A DNA stretch of 64,000 bases from Glebionis coronaria (Eukaryota; Streptophyta; Magnoliopsida; Asterales; Asteraceae): contig JANFOE010000050.1 in assembly GCA_025667525.1 (NCBI GenBank), positions 744,001-808,000 of the forward strand, read 5' to 3'. Positions 31,712 through 42,912 of the stretch are shown in pieces; the first letter of the stretch is position 1; each line of letters opens with the position of its first letter. The notes beneath the pieces are model-generated. The model was not told the DNA's origin, made no database searches, and was given only the letters and a program-made list of their open reading frames with translations. A program made the position numbers and the translations under genes.

Positions 31712-34569
31712 ATGGCTCATAGAAACAGCCCTACCATTGGATCCGTGCTAAATGTCATGACCCAAGACCAATTAAACCATTTTTGTACAAATTATTTCAT
31801 CCCTACCAACCTACACCCCTCACTTCCTGGCGCCGGAGACCTCATAACTGAGGCTCCAGCGGGTAAGATAGGCCTGTATACTCGCCTTTTTGATGCGGCT
31901 AATTACCGCATCCCTTTCACCCACTTTCTCGTAGATCTGCTAGGATATTATGATGTACACATTAGTCAGCTCCACTGCATAGGTGCTTGTAAGATTAGCC
32001 AATTCGAGATTCTTTGCTGTGCTAGGAGAATCCCCCCAACCGTAGAGTTATTTAGGTTGTTTTATACCCCCAACTTAGTGAACGGTTGGGTATCTTTCAA
32101 GAAACGAGCATCCAACAGTCCCCAATCACACAACAAACCAATGGATTCACTGAAAAATTGGTATGATCACTACTTTTTCATTGACGCAGCGGTATGGCCG
32201 GGTGATTATATCATTAGAACTAGGATTCCGCACGACCCCAGGCCGCACACAAGTACATACAATCCTCGTCACTCCCAAGAGTTAGATCTAAATAGGACTG
32301 GATTCCACAGAAACCTTCCCGAGTCATTCCTATGCTTGCTAGGAATTAGCCGCAATTACTTTGGTCCTTCCAATAAGTATCCCGTTTTTTGGAGAAGGCA
32401 GGGCGAAGGTAGGCTAATCATCCGTACGCCAAAAAGAATGTATACATGTTCTTGATTAATGACTAACATATGTTGTTTTGTGCTGAACAGAAATGAACTT
32501 TTTTGGACTGTTGCGCCAAGGCGACCCAAGGCTTGTGCCGGAGGGTCTCCGTCCTCTCCGTGAAAATGAACAACCCCTTCTCGAGCACACCCGACCCGTG
32601 ACGGTTGCTTTGGAAGCCGTGCCTGATCCCCATTTTGACGAGGAGCATGGAGACAACGGCGATGGTGACAATCAGATGAATGAAGGAGGAGCCGGGCCCT
32701 CCTCACCACATAGGGAACAACAGGGTGACAATATTGAACGAACCACCTCCAGCATTCGCCGACTGATGGGCGATGATGATGATGAAGTGCAACAACATGT
32801 CAACCTGGAAGATGAGGAGGAAGAAGAAGCCGAGGAGGAGATCGATGAAGTAATAACGCAGCCCGTCGCCTGGCGTACCCAGAAAAGAGGCAACCGTGTG
32901 AGAGGGACTGCCTCAGTCGAGATTGGCGAACACAATGCTTCTGCCAAGAGACTTCGAGAAGACCACCCCTTGTATCAATCTGTCGGGAGTGCTACCCAGG
33001 GTTCCGAGGCTAACCGGGCCGCTCATGTCGATCCCGTCACTCAAATTGCCCCAACCGCCTCCGAAGTAGCAAGAAGCAATATGTAAGACCCCATCTTAAT
33101 ATGTAAGAATGACAAGTTTTCTTGTAAGCAATACTTAAGATATTTCGTAATACTTGTTTCGCAGGGACAACCAGGCTGGTGCCGCGCCTCCTTCCGACAC
33201 CCAAGTGGATAAGGGGAAAGGAAAAGCAATGGAAGAAAACCCCACGGCCCCCACAAGGTCCGGTCCCGTATTTGAAGATGGTTCACCCATAGCCTCCCAA
33301 GACTTCCCCACGTCTGGCGCCCCCCAACCTTTTAACCCAGTATGGACTATTACCACGGCGTCACGATTGAGGAACGCTGATGAGTGCCGGGAGTACCTCA
33401 ACAACTGCATACCACCAAGCTTGGTGCAAGAGGTAAACTCGCTCAGTCATGCGGATTTGGCGGATGAGTATAATGGCACTCTGGTACACCAAATGGCGAT
33501 GGGAACCTCAATGAGGGTTAGGTTTGAAGCCGCGCTTGGGCATGTTGACTCTCTTAAGAGGAAAGTTGGACGGAGGGAAAAAATGATTGAAGATAATGAA
33601 GCTCAGATCGCTGACCTCCAATCCCAACTAGTTAATGCTGAGGCGACCATCAAAAAACAGTCAGCCCGCGCGAGTGAATACGACCAGCAAGTAACCAACC
33701 TTGAGTCACGACTAGATGCTGCAACCACCAAGGTACATATTCGTGCCGCGCCACCCATATTTAAAAAATGAATGTGCTAACACGTTTTGTCCTTATAGGT
33801 AGCCACGGCGGAAGCTTCTGCCCACTCGTACTCCAGCCAAGTAGACGTGCTTAACCAGAAACTAGAGGACGCGCACCTGGCCGTCCAAAACATGGAAAAA
33901 GTACAAACAGACCTTGCTGAGGAGAGGGCCGTTATCCAAGAACTGAAAGAGGCAGTTGCCCAAAAAGAGTTGATGATTGATGCCCTCACTGCTGAGCGTG
34001 ACAATGTATTATGCCCCCAACTGCTAACAGCCATTGCCGGCCGTAGGTGGATGGTTGGGCATGGAGCACGCCTAGCCGTCATGAAGGTGCTAGAGGCCCC
34101 GTCCTTTGTACAACAATTCGCCAACCTTGTGTCTGATGGTATTGATCACGGACTACACGAGGGAATGGTTGAGGCCGCTGAGCTGATCACGAAGGGGGGA
34201 GACATCGCCCATCATGCCTTCTTTAAACCTGAAGCTGCTAGCAAGATGACTGCCTCTATGGCGATGATGCGAGATCTACACTACCCATTTCTGGATGAGC
34301 TGGAGGCCACCAAAGATGCCCCAAACATTGAAATTATGGAAAAGCTCAGTCTTAGCGCGTCTTCCAATGCTTCCTTTACTCCATCCCCCAGCCACCTGAC
34401 ACTTCCCATATATGAGGACGTAACCAGAATCGTGCTTGCCGAAGAACCCTTAAGTGTGGTGCTGGAGAGGAATGCGGCTCAGGCCCAGAAGCGGAAGGAA
34501 AGTGATGAATGGTTATCGTGTCTGGTCGAAGAGCAAGTAGAAATGGGTAAGTTTTTCCCCGCTATGTAG
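31712..34569 (+). CDS. Antisense four-exon gene of the Tat element (aORF)
   Basis: This gene runs opposite to gag-pol. Exons 31712-32408, 32491-33082, 33165-33732 and 33799-34569 join in phase into 875 codons without a stop. Exon 1 (TIGSVLNVMTQDQLNHFCTN, FTHFLVDLLGYYDVHISQLH) has the look of the 'putative gypsy type transposon' domain (PF04195) known from Tat antisense ORFs. Exon 2 begins MNFFGLLRQGDPRLVPEG and includes an acidic run (DEEEEEAEEEIDEV). Exon 3 begins DNQAGAAPPSDTQVDKGKGK; exons 3-4 form a long coiled coil (SLKRKVGRREKMIEDNEAQI, LNQKLEDAHLAVQNMEKVQT). It may help regulate the element; its function is not known. A further donor (ATGG then GTAAGT) near the end leaves the last exon border uncertain. 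Confidence 0.82.
32409..32490 (+). other. Antisense gene intron 1
   Basis: GTAGGC to GAACAG, 82 bp, phase 1. It joins WRRQGE to MNFFGLL. It removes the stop that would otherwise end the first exon at 32455. Confidence 0.7.
33083..33164 (+). other. Antisense gene intron 2
   Basis: GTAAGA to TTCGCAG, 82 bp, phase 2. It joins SEVARSN to DNQAGAA. Confidence 0.75.
33733..33798 (+). other. Antisense gene intron 3
   Basis: GTACAT to CTTATAG, 66 bp, phase 0. It joins DAATTK to VATAEAS within a continuous coiled coil. Confidence 0.75.
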
Positions 34570-35317
34570 GATGCTCCTACTTAAGATCCCTTTCAGACAC
34601 CTTTGGTTTGTAACACTTTGAATATTTTTTGTTCCTATTCGTCCGTGCATGTACACGGCTAACAACATTTGTGATTTGTATATAAGTCCGTGAGTAACCA
34701 CGGCAATTTTGATATTTTGAAAACTTGCATGCTTCTCCTTGTGTTTAAATATTGTAGCACAATACTGCATGATATATCACGTCTTACACACAAAGAAAGA
34801 AAATACATACAAGTCTATAGTTTACTAGACATGCGACGTGCGTCTTTGCTATGCGGAGCACCGTGTGGCTACAGCATATGAAACTTACTCCAACGTCTTG
34901 TGAGTAAGGTGTCTAGTAAGGACACATGGTCCGTGCGGCTGGGGTTGCATCCCTCTTACGCGGCAAGTTGAATTAGTAGGTTCACTTAATCCTCTTACCC
35001 CGCCTGGAGGCGTATAGTACATGTACGGTAATTTTGGAAGAATGCATATGAATAAAACATAACATATTATAATATAAGTAAAATTCATACAACTAACAAA
35101 AAACTCTAAAAAATGATTTGCACGAAACAAGCCGTGGAGCTAGCTAGGCACCACGGCATTTTATTAGAACGTTTACACTTTTGTTTGAACAATAATGACA
35201 AGTCCTAAAAAGTAAGAAAAGAATCTAGACAAACAAAATAAGAACAAAACAGATAAAACCGCATGGTTCTTTATTAAGACCGCATATAGCGAAGTACCCA
35301 TGCGGAAGCCGTAGCTT
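34570..35317. other. Tat interval between the antisense gene and integrase end
   Basis: This is about 750 bp without a supported gene, the convergent 3' ends of the antisense gene and pol. It is AT-rich around 34600-34800 and 35030-35280, with a GC-rich patch at 34905-35010. Confidence 0.6.
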
Positions 35318-36114
35318 TCAGAGATAGCACCTTTTGAGATTGGAAACATTCCATGTGCGCTCTAGGTCGCGGCCATCCATGTCACGTAGCTTGTACGTGC
35401 CTCGCCCCAAGGCTTCAGTGACCTCATACGGTCCTTCCCACTTGGGGCCCATCTTTCCTATGTTCTCCGCTCGAATTGCTTCGTTAGCACGATAGACATA
35501 GTCTCCCGGCCGAAAGGAAACACCCTTGACCTTGGCGTCATAATAAGCCTTCATCTTAGCCTTGGACTTAGCCTCATTGATGGCTGCTATTTCCCTTTTT
35601 TCTTCCAACAAATCCAGGTTTATTCGCAATTGTTCGTCGTTCGTGACGACGTTAACCTCCGCTGTGCGGATGGTAGGCATTCCTATTTCTGCTGGAATAA
35701 CAGCCTCAGTTTCGTAGGCCAATGCAAACGGAGTATCCCCGTTGGCTGTTTTGATCATAGTTCTATGCGCCCATAGCACATGTGATAACTCATCAACCCA
35801 TTTGCCACTTCGTTCATCCAGACGCGCCTTGATGCCATTCCCCAAGCTTCTATTTGCTCGTTCGACGAGGCCGTTTGTTTGTGGATGTTTAACAGATGCG
35901 AAGCGCCGTTTGATGTTCAATGATGCGCACCAATCTTTGAACGGGTTGTCCGTGAACTGCTTGCCGTTGTCCGAGATGATTTCTCCTGGTAGACCAAAAC
36001 AGCACACAATGTGTTCCCACACAAACTTCTTGACATGCTTACCTGTGATAGACTTGACTGCCTTGGCTTCTATCCATCGTGTAAAGTAGTCCATTGCAAC
36101 AATCAAGAATTTAA
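35318..36114 (-). CDS. Tat integrase core and C-terminal domain
   Basis: This is the catalytic part of the gypsy integrase: AMDYFTRWIEAKAVKSITGK, ISDNGKQFTDNPFKDW (second Asp), HPQTNGLVERANRSLGNGIK (Glu), then a C-terminal DNA-binding part (FRPGDYVYRANEAIRAENIG, PKWEGPYEVTEALGRGTYKL). The frame is open for 262 codons to LKRCYL. The first catalytic Asp and the zinc region lie in the preceding frame (36134-36330), separated by the G run. Integrase inserts the cDNA ends. Confidence 0.92.
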
Positions 36115-36133
36115 CCCCCCCCCCCCCCCCCCC
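36115..36133. repeat. 19-base C (G) homopolymer in Tat pol
   Basis: An uninterrupted run of 19 C on the plus strand lies inside pol; on the coding strand it follows PFPVAA. Its length puts upstream and downstream pol one base out of phase. Confidence 0.95.
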
Positions 36134-38238
36134 GCAGCTACAGGAAATGGTCCTGCAATGTCAATTCCCCACTTATAAAATAGCCATGGGGACGTGATAG
36201 GTGTAAGCTCTTGCTGCGGGTGCCGCGGTACCGGCCTATGCACTTGGCAATTATTGCACTTGCGAATCATGTCGCGCGCGTCTCTGTGCATGGTGGGCCA
36301 ATAATAACCTGTTCGTAAGGCTCTAGCTACCACGGATCGTGGGCCTGCATGCATGCCGCACAACCCTTCGTGTATGTCACTGATGACGTAAGCCGCCTGG
36401 CGTGGTCCAACACACCGCAGCCACGGCTGCAAGAAAGAGCGCTTGTAAAGGATGCCTTCTCGAAGTTTAAAATGTTGTGACTTCCTTTTAATGCGCCTTG
36501 CTTCTTTTTCCTCGTCTGGAAGGGTTTCATTAGTCAAATAGTTGATGATTGGAGTCATCCACGTAGGTCCCTCCTCCTTAACTATAGCGGCTACCTCCCC
36601 TTCCGTGATAGATTTCTCCTTGAGTATTTCCACCAAAACTTGTTTAGACAAGTGAGCGAAGCTCGTGGATGCGATCTTGCTAAGAGCGTCCGCTTTCTTG
36701 TTCTCGCCCCTTGGCACTTGCTTGATGGAAAACTTACTGAAAGTCGCGATTAACGACTTGACTTTTTCCAAGTACCTGACCATGTTGTCCTCCTTAGCCA
36801 CATACCCACCTAGAATATGGTTCGCGACAAGCCGTGAGTCCACGTAGGCCTCAAGGTTGCGGACTCCCATTCTAGCGGCGATTTTTAAACCCGCAACTAA
36901 TGCTTCATATTCCGCTTCGTTGTTGGTGGCCGTGAACTCAAAACGGAGGGCGTATGTGAATTCCATTCCTTCTGGATTCGTGAGGATGAGACCTGCCCTG
37001 GACCCGTCTGTACATGAGGATCCGTCCGTGAATAGCACCCAAGGTTCCGTTGGGATCTCGTCTTGCTTAATAATTGGTTCTTCCTCATCCGGCTTCTCGA
37101 TCTGGAAATCTGCCAAGATCTGGCCTTTAACAGCCGTCCTTGGTCTGTAAGATATATTATGCCCCCCCAATAGGATGCTCCATTTCTCTAGCCTCCCTGC
37201 CACGTCCGGTCTAGAAATAACCTGCTTGATTGGCTGATCCGTAATCACCACAATTGGGTGCGCCTGAAAGTACCGGCGCAACCGCTTTGTAGCAAATACT
37301 AGTGCTAACACCAATTTTTCCATGGAGGAATAATTCAACTCCGCCCCTTGTAGTGTTCTACTTATAAAGTAAACCGGAGTTTGTATTGTATCTCTATCCG
37401 TCATAAGTACCGCGCTTATTGCGCCATGAGTAGCTGAGAGATACATAATAAGTTCCTCCTTTGGCCGGGGAGCGACTAGCATAGGGAGAGATGCGAGATG
37501 CTGCTTGAGTTGGCCGAAAGCTTCCTCGGCTTCCTTCGTCCAGCGGAAGTCTCCCTTTCTAATACACTTCTTGAGTGTCTTAAATAGAGGTAATGACTTC
37601 TCTGTGGATTTAGATAGGAATCTATTCAGCCCGGCTAATTTCCCATTTAGGGACTGCACCTCCTTCCGTGTCTGAGGGGACGGTAGTCGTATCACTGCAT
37701 CCGTCTTCTCTGGGCAAGGTTTGATGCCATTTGGGTCAATCAAATATCCCAGGAACATTCCCTCAGTTGCTCCAAACGTACATTTCTTTGGATTTAACTT
37801 CATGTTAATCCTTCTTAGCGTGTCGAATGTCTCTTGGACATCCCGGAGAAGTGCCTCCTCCGTGTGACTTTTTATCACCAAGTCATCAACATATACTTCC
37901 AGGTTGCGTCCTATTTGTGATTCAAAAGCTTTATCCACCAACCGCTGATATGTAGCGCCGGCGTTCTTCAATCCAAACGGCATTTTCGTATAGCAATATA
38001 CGCCATGGCTGGTGTGGAACGCCGTTTTTTCTGCATCCTCCTCCGCCATCTGGATTTGGTGATACCCTTTATATGCATCCAAGAAGCATTTGAAAGGATA
38101 TCCACACAAGGACTCCACCTTCCAGTCGATTTCTGGTAACGGGTAACAGTCCTGTGGACAGGCCTTGTTTAGATCCGTGAAATCCACACACATGCGCCAA
38201 CTTCCGTCATGTTTCTTGACCATGACCGGGTTAGATAA
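36134..38238 (-). CDS. Tat reverse transcriptase, two RNase H domains, integrase zinc region
   Basis: RT: VKKHDGSWRMCVDFTDLNKA, KMPFGLKNAGATYQRLVDKA and catalytic YVDD (37893-37882). The first RNase H follows (SMEKLVLALVFATKRLRRYF, QPIKQVISRPDVAGRLEKWS). A second, plant-type RNase H begins VLFTDGSSCTDGSRAGLI and includes NNEAEYEALVAGLKIAA and KKADALSKIAS; this extra domain marks the Tat lineage. The integrase zinc region is HEGLCGMHAGPRSVVARAL with CNNCQVHRPVP. The frame is open throughout, and it is separated from gag-protease only by the TAG at 38241-38239. Together these domains make and process the cDNA. Confidence 0.93.
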
Positions 38239-40992
38239 CTACTCGTGGTAGTATACCTCGCGCATGATGCCTGCGTCCACTAGTTTCCGTACCTCCTCCA
38301 GTATCACTTGGCTGCGTTCGGGCGCTTGGCCGCGCTTCTTTTGCTTAACGGGTTGGTACCCTTGGCGGATCTGGAGCTTGTGTTCTGCTATCGCGCGTGG
38401 CACGCCTGTCATATGCTTTGGCTCCCATGCAAATATATCTAGGTTTGCACTCAAGAGAGAGCACATGGCCCTTTTGCCGTTATCCGAGAGCGCCCCTCCT
38501 ATGGATACCTCCTGTTCCGGGTAGTCAGGGTGAATTGATACCTTCCAATTGGGAGGTGGTGATCCATCCTTGGATGGGACAGGTGGAGCCGGTGTTGTCA
38601 CGGTATGACACTCAGATGTTGGTATGACTGTGTTGTAAATAGTAACGATTCCCCCCTCAACGGGGAATTTGATCATTCCATGTGCCGTAGAGGGTACTGC
38701 CCGGATAGCCAAGATGCCTGGTCTGCCTATGATCCCATTATACGGAGAGTGTGAGCGTATCACCATGAAGTTCATCCATGTCGTAGTGGAATGTTCCTCA
38801 TTCCCAATGGTGACAAGCAAACGCAATTGCCCTATCGGCCAGATAGTGTCTCCACTAAAGCCAGTAAGCGGCGACGTGGCCGGTACTAATTGGCTTCTTA
38901 TTTCTGGGCATAACTGCACAAAACAGTGTTCATACAGTACCTCCGCTGACGATCCTCCATCCACATACATGCGACGAACATTGTGTGTTACAATGCTTAT
39001 CTCAATAGTGAGAGGCGCATCAATCACATCGCTTGCTGTGATGGGAGGGAATGAGATTTCCCTGCCGCGTGAAATTTTTTGGCCAACTTTCTGCCTCGTG
39101 CGGCGCTGTCTGGATTGGATCATGTATATGGTCGAAGGCTTGTCCTTTTGTGGATCCTTCTTATCATACTTCTTGTTGTTGTCTTTTCCGTCCTTCCAAT
39201 CCTTAACTAGGTGCTTGAGTTTGCCTGATTTGATCAGCGACTCAATATGCTTCTTGAGCTGGATACACTCCTCCGTGCCGTGTCCTTTGTCATTATGGAA
39301 CTCGCAGAAGAGACTTCCTTGCCGATGTTCCGGGGGAGTGGTCATTGGGGGAGGCCTTGGAAAGTTCGCCCCTTCAGTCAACAAGATCTCCCGGTAGGAC
39401 ATCTTTAGGGGGGTGAACTTATCGTCCGACCGTCCGCCTTTGCTTTGGCTCTTATAGTCTGAGCCCTTGTTATTGTTCTGGTTACCTTGACCGCCCGACT
39501 GTCTCCGGGACTGGTCATTTGACCGGTACCCATTTCCTCGGGATGGGTAGGCCGCGACAACAGCTGTTTCTCCCTCTATGAAATTTCTGACCCTTTCCAT
39601 GAGGTCATCATATCTCTCTGGACGCTTGTCGTTGAGACGCCTGATCAGTTCTCTGTCTGTTATGGCGTGCATGTAGTCAGAGATTTTCAGGAGCTCTGGC
39701 ATGGTTCTTGTGAGTGTGCACTCATCATTGAAGCGCTCAGTGAAGGCTTCTGTGGACTCCCCCGGCCGTTGCTTGACGGTTGCCAATGAGACCGGATCCC
39801 TATTATACTTCTTCCTTTGAGTATAATTGTTCTCAAACGCAGTGCGTAGTTCCGTGAAACTATCAATGCTCCGTGGGGGGAGTGCCTCGAACCAGTCACG
39901 GGCGTTTCCAATCAAGGTCGAATTGAACATTTGGCACCATATGGGCATGGGCCATCGCTCAATTTTAGTCTGCGTATCAAATATTTTGAGGTGATCCACA
40001 GGATCACCAGACCCATCATAAGTCTTGATACACGCCGGCATGCGACGTTTGGTGTCCTCAGAATAGTTCCGTATGCGGAGGGTGAACGGGTCTTCCCTGG
40101 GATCCGCCCATGGCCGGGTGAGCCTAGGGTCATCCCATGGTTCACACCATGGACGCGAGAGATCCTCTGCCTCCGTATCTCGATAGTAAGGGCCACCATA
40201 ATACTCCTCATTGTTTGGTGGTGGAGGTGTGCGCCTAGGACGGCGGCGCTTAGGCGGATGGTCATCTGAGTCCTCCCCAGACGGATCTGGGGACGGTGGT
40301 GGTGCCCCATCTTTTGAATAGGGACCACTTTTTTGAGACGAACCAGGAGCTTTTCTCCCATTGTTCATTCTGTCCCACACACTCGGGCGGCGTGCGGTTC
40401 TAGCCAGCTCTCGATCTGGCCGTTCGGGTGAACCATCCGACCTTTCTCCTTCTCGTGATTGCACTAGTTCCTGTACAAGGCGATCCCCTATGCGTTCAAA
40501 CACATTCCGGGGTTGAGGAATTTCCTCAAAGGTGCCCTGTTCCTGAGGTCGAGCTCTCCTTTTTCTCTGAATTTAGGAGGAGGTGATTGGTCCGGAGTCG
40601 CCAAAGTTGAGTCTGGATTGGAGGTTCCTTCCCAGATTCAACCTCGATGCGATTCCCGGGACGATCCTCTCGAAGTTCTGCGTGAGAACTCGAGTAAGAT
40701 CCTCCTCGCTGAGTGGTAGAGCCTCTACCTCTTCCTCTACCGATGGTCTGCGCGGCTCCTTGTTAGGAGGGTTGGGCGCACTCCCTGGGTCCGGATTGTC
40801 CAGGGTTGAAGTAGGTGGGGGCGTTGTGGAGATCGTGCTCGTTACCCCCAAGGGTTGGAAGCCGCTACGGTTGCCTGATCCGCCTGCAAGGCGGCTAGGT
40901 GATTGGGTGGGGATGAGTATCCCTTCCCCCTGGGACTTCCGGTTTCCAGGATTCACATTCCTGGGATTGGCTTGCTGATGCCCTTTCGTCAT
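38239..40992 (-). pseudogene. Tat gag and protease
   Basis: This starts MTKGHQQANPRNVNPGN at 40992. A single TAA (40575-40573) separates the N-terminal 139 codons from 754 open codons. Gag core: NSTLIGNARDWFEALPPRSI, FTELRTAFENNYTQRKKYNR, ESTEAFTERFNDECTLTRTM. A basic Asn/Gly/Ser-rich nucleocapsid and a CEFHNDKGHGTEEC knuckle-like box follow, then an aspartic protease with MYVDGGSSAEVLYEHCF and MVIRSHSPYNGIIGRPGI. It ends at TAG (38241-38239) after YYHE, where related proteins carry Trp. Both stops could be single C-to-T or G-to-A changes. Confidence 0.9.
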
Positions 40993-41033
40993 TGGAATTT
41001 GAGATGAGATTTTGTTCTAGCTTAGTGTTATGG

Positions 41034-41051
41034 GTCCCACGGATGGCGCCA
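41034..41051 (-). promoter_or_regulatory. Tat primer binding site
   Basis: The minus strand reads TGGCGCCATCCGTGGGAC, six bases inside the 5' LTR; this is the form usual in Tat elements. I do not assign the tRNA. Confidence 0.85.
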
Positions 41052-41057
41052 ACTTGT

Positions 41058-41636
41058 TGATGCAAAAGTTAGTTGATCCTTGCTAGACCCGAATTAGGCT
41101 TAATTCGGGTTGGCTGGGCTCAGGCTCCTGCACCAAGTGAATCGTTTGGTTGGGATCCTACACACTAAACAGCACGCGTTAGGCTTACCGTGGGAATGTT
41201 CCCCACGATTAGACTCCGACGTGAGAGTAAGTAATCGGTTTAAGGTTTGTATGAGTTTAGAGTACAAGTCGTAATACCTTTGTGGAACCCTTGGGGGTTC
41301 CTTTTATAGGCAGTGAAACCCTAGTGGGCTTTCACTGATGCTTCGGCCCCAAGGAAGAGATAAGCACCAGAATTAGAATGATTGTTATCTTCTAATTCTG
41401 GTAGTGAATATCCTCTCTTATTGGGATAAAGATATTCCTAGACAGAATATTATTCTGTCTAACCCTATGTCGGTCGTGTCGGCCGTACCGGGCCGTGGGC
41501 CGCACACATGCGTGCAGTTACTATTCATCCAAGCCCATAAGCCTGACTGACATTATTCCACCCATCTGTGATGGGCCGGACACGGGTAGTACCCATGGGC
41601 CGGGTCCATGACCCGGCTGGGGACTATACGTCATCA
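41058..41636 (-). repeat. Tat 5' LTR
   Basis: This is the 579 bp partner of 30546-31124. By eye there are eight differences, seven of them transitions. Confidence 0.93.
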
Positions 41637-42124
41637 TTGGATGATGACAAGAGCAATTTGGACGCTGATAGGAAGAAATCAAGCGTTCACAGGACAAGCG
41701 TTGACAGGAAGAATTCAAGCGTTGATAAGAAGAAGTCAAGCACTGATAGAAGACTTAGTCTACACGTTTTATGTTTCTAGTATGTTTCTAGTAAAGATAT
41801 GATCGACAATGTATTTCTTATGTTTATCTTTACCTAAAATAGCTGATACGTAGACTCTTGTACAAGGTTCCTTAATCTATAAAAGGAGGCCTTTAGGTTT
41901 TGTTTCAAATATTAGTTTTATATAAATTCTACACTTTCATTGTACACAAGTTCGATTTATTAATCAAAGTGAAAGTTTGGTTTAACTTGTTTGTGTGTTC
42001 TTGTTTAAGTATTAATTCCGCATAATACTTGAATTGTTACATATACAGCAAAGTTTCTCTACGTTTTTAAACTTGATTTAATCTCGTTTACACAAGCTAA
42101 ATCGATCTAAGTTTGGGATCAACA
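41637..42124 (+). repeat. Sirevirus-like 3' LTR, second part
   Basis: The LTR continues from TTGGATG to GATCAACA. It contains the clustered CGYTGACAAG-like units (41648-41755) and the TATA box CTATAAAAGG (41878-41887). It is followed by GTTTC, the target duplication. Confidence 0.93.
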
Positions 42125-42912
42125 GTTTCAGCTTTTTCCTTTCTTCTTTTAGATCAGAAACAATAGATTTTTCAGTTGAACGCTGTTTATTAAGAGATGT
42201 GATTTCATCATTCAATTCGCTTATCTTTTTAGCACTACTTAAATGTAAGGCATTTAATTTCTTAGTGGTGCATTTTTCTTGATAAACCGATGTTGCATGA
42301 GCATGTTCAAGTTCTTTAATTTTAGTCTGATGAATTTCAAAACTTTTCTCCCATTCCTTATATCCCACAAGCTCAGTGGTCAAATTGGCATTAGTTTCTC
42401 TAAACTTATTATTAACCACCGTAGCATGGTCAACATCCTTAGCAAGCTTATCAAATAGAGATTTATAATACGCATGTGTCGCATCAAGAAGGTTTGTAGG
42501 CTGGGCAACTTAATCCACACTAAGGTCCACACTAGGCTCATTCGAACTAATATTAATATTATTCATTTGATCCCCATGCGTCTCAATGTAGGGCTCAAGC
42601 ATCTCAGTATACTCCTCCTCCTGATTAAACATACTATATATATCATTATCATCAAAGCGTGGATGTACCTCAGAGGGACCGTCTGAATCATAAACGGGAG
42701 CTCTGTCAACTTGCATTCCTGAGGTAGATGTTTGCTGTAAGTTAGCCATCAAAATGTAGTTGGCATTCACCTCTTCTTCCTCGTCATATTCTGCAGCAGA
42801 AGCCATAAGATCGAATTCCTCAGCTTGAAGTGGAATCCCTGCCTCTTCCTTTTGTGCTATGAGAAGCTGAGTCTGAAGATAAGCAGCATCCGTCTTCTTT
42901 TTGCTGTGCAAT
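42125..42912 (-). pseudogene. Copia-1 gag, upstream part
   Basis: Read downward from 42912: KKKTDAAYLQTQLLIAQKEE, FDLMASAAEYDEEEEVNANY, APVYDSDGPSEVH, a stop TAA at 42512-42510, then a coiled coil (KEWEKSFEIHQTKIKELEHA, LHLSSAKKISELNDEITSLN) that ends KEERKKLK at the Sirevirus duplication and continues at 10362 with KHDLKIREDGLLEDF. The N-terminus is cut at 42912 by the LTR that follows. Confidence 0.86.

Larger units (their letters stand above)
30546..41636 (-). mobile_element. Tat-lineage Ty3/gypsy element, nearly complete
   Basis: This is an 11.1 kb minus-strand element with two 579 bp LTRs (TGATGCAAAA to ACGTCATCA). It has a primer site, gag-protease, RT, two consecutive RNase H domains, integrase and, between integrase and the 3' LTR, an opposite-strand gene. 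The double RNase H and antisense gene identify the Tat lineage. A TTGGATG repeat flanks it (30538-30544, 41637-41643), containing the target duplication. The LTRs differ at about eight positions by eye, making it the youngest insertion here. Three lesions inactivate the polyprotein: TAA at 40575-40573, TAG at 38241-38239 and an off-frame G run at 36133-36115. Confidence 0.93.
10363..42124 (+). mobile_element. Sirevirus-like Ty1/copia element (whole, with nested insertions)
   Basis: This is a complete plus-strand element flanked by the 5 bp duplication GTTTC (10358-10362 and 42125-42129) inside Copia-1 gag. Its 516 bp LTRs start TGTTGGGAAT and end GATCAACA; the 3' LTR is split by a Tat element. 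Order: LTR, primer site, gag, protease, integrase, RT/RNase H, a non-coding stretch, a long extra ORF in the env position, purine tract, LTR. That gene order with an extra 3' ORF is typical of Sireviruses. It contains a CACTA transposon, a copia derivative plus an inverted LTR, and the Tat element, together about half of the span. Confidence 0.9.

Noticed and set aside
36103..36133. Programmed frameshift between Tat RT and integrase
   Set aside because: The homopolymer of 19 bases looks like slippage expansion; the frame in the lineage is normally continuous. Kept only as a low-level possibility.
38239..38241. Stop codon read-through as a regulatory device between Tat protease and RT
   Set aside because: The TAG replaces an expected Trp and fits a single transition; no read-through context or structure is evident, and a second such stop occurs in gag.
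38264..40269. Plus-strand ORFs of 86-242 codons opposite Tat gag
   Set aside because: Shadows of the highly biased minus-strand gag-protease frame; no family-like sequence. The genuine antisense gene is at 31712-34569.
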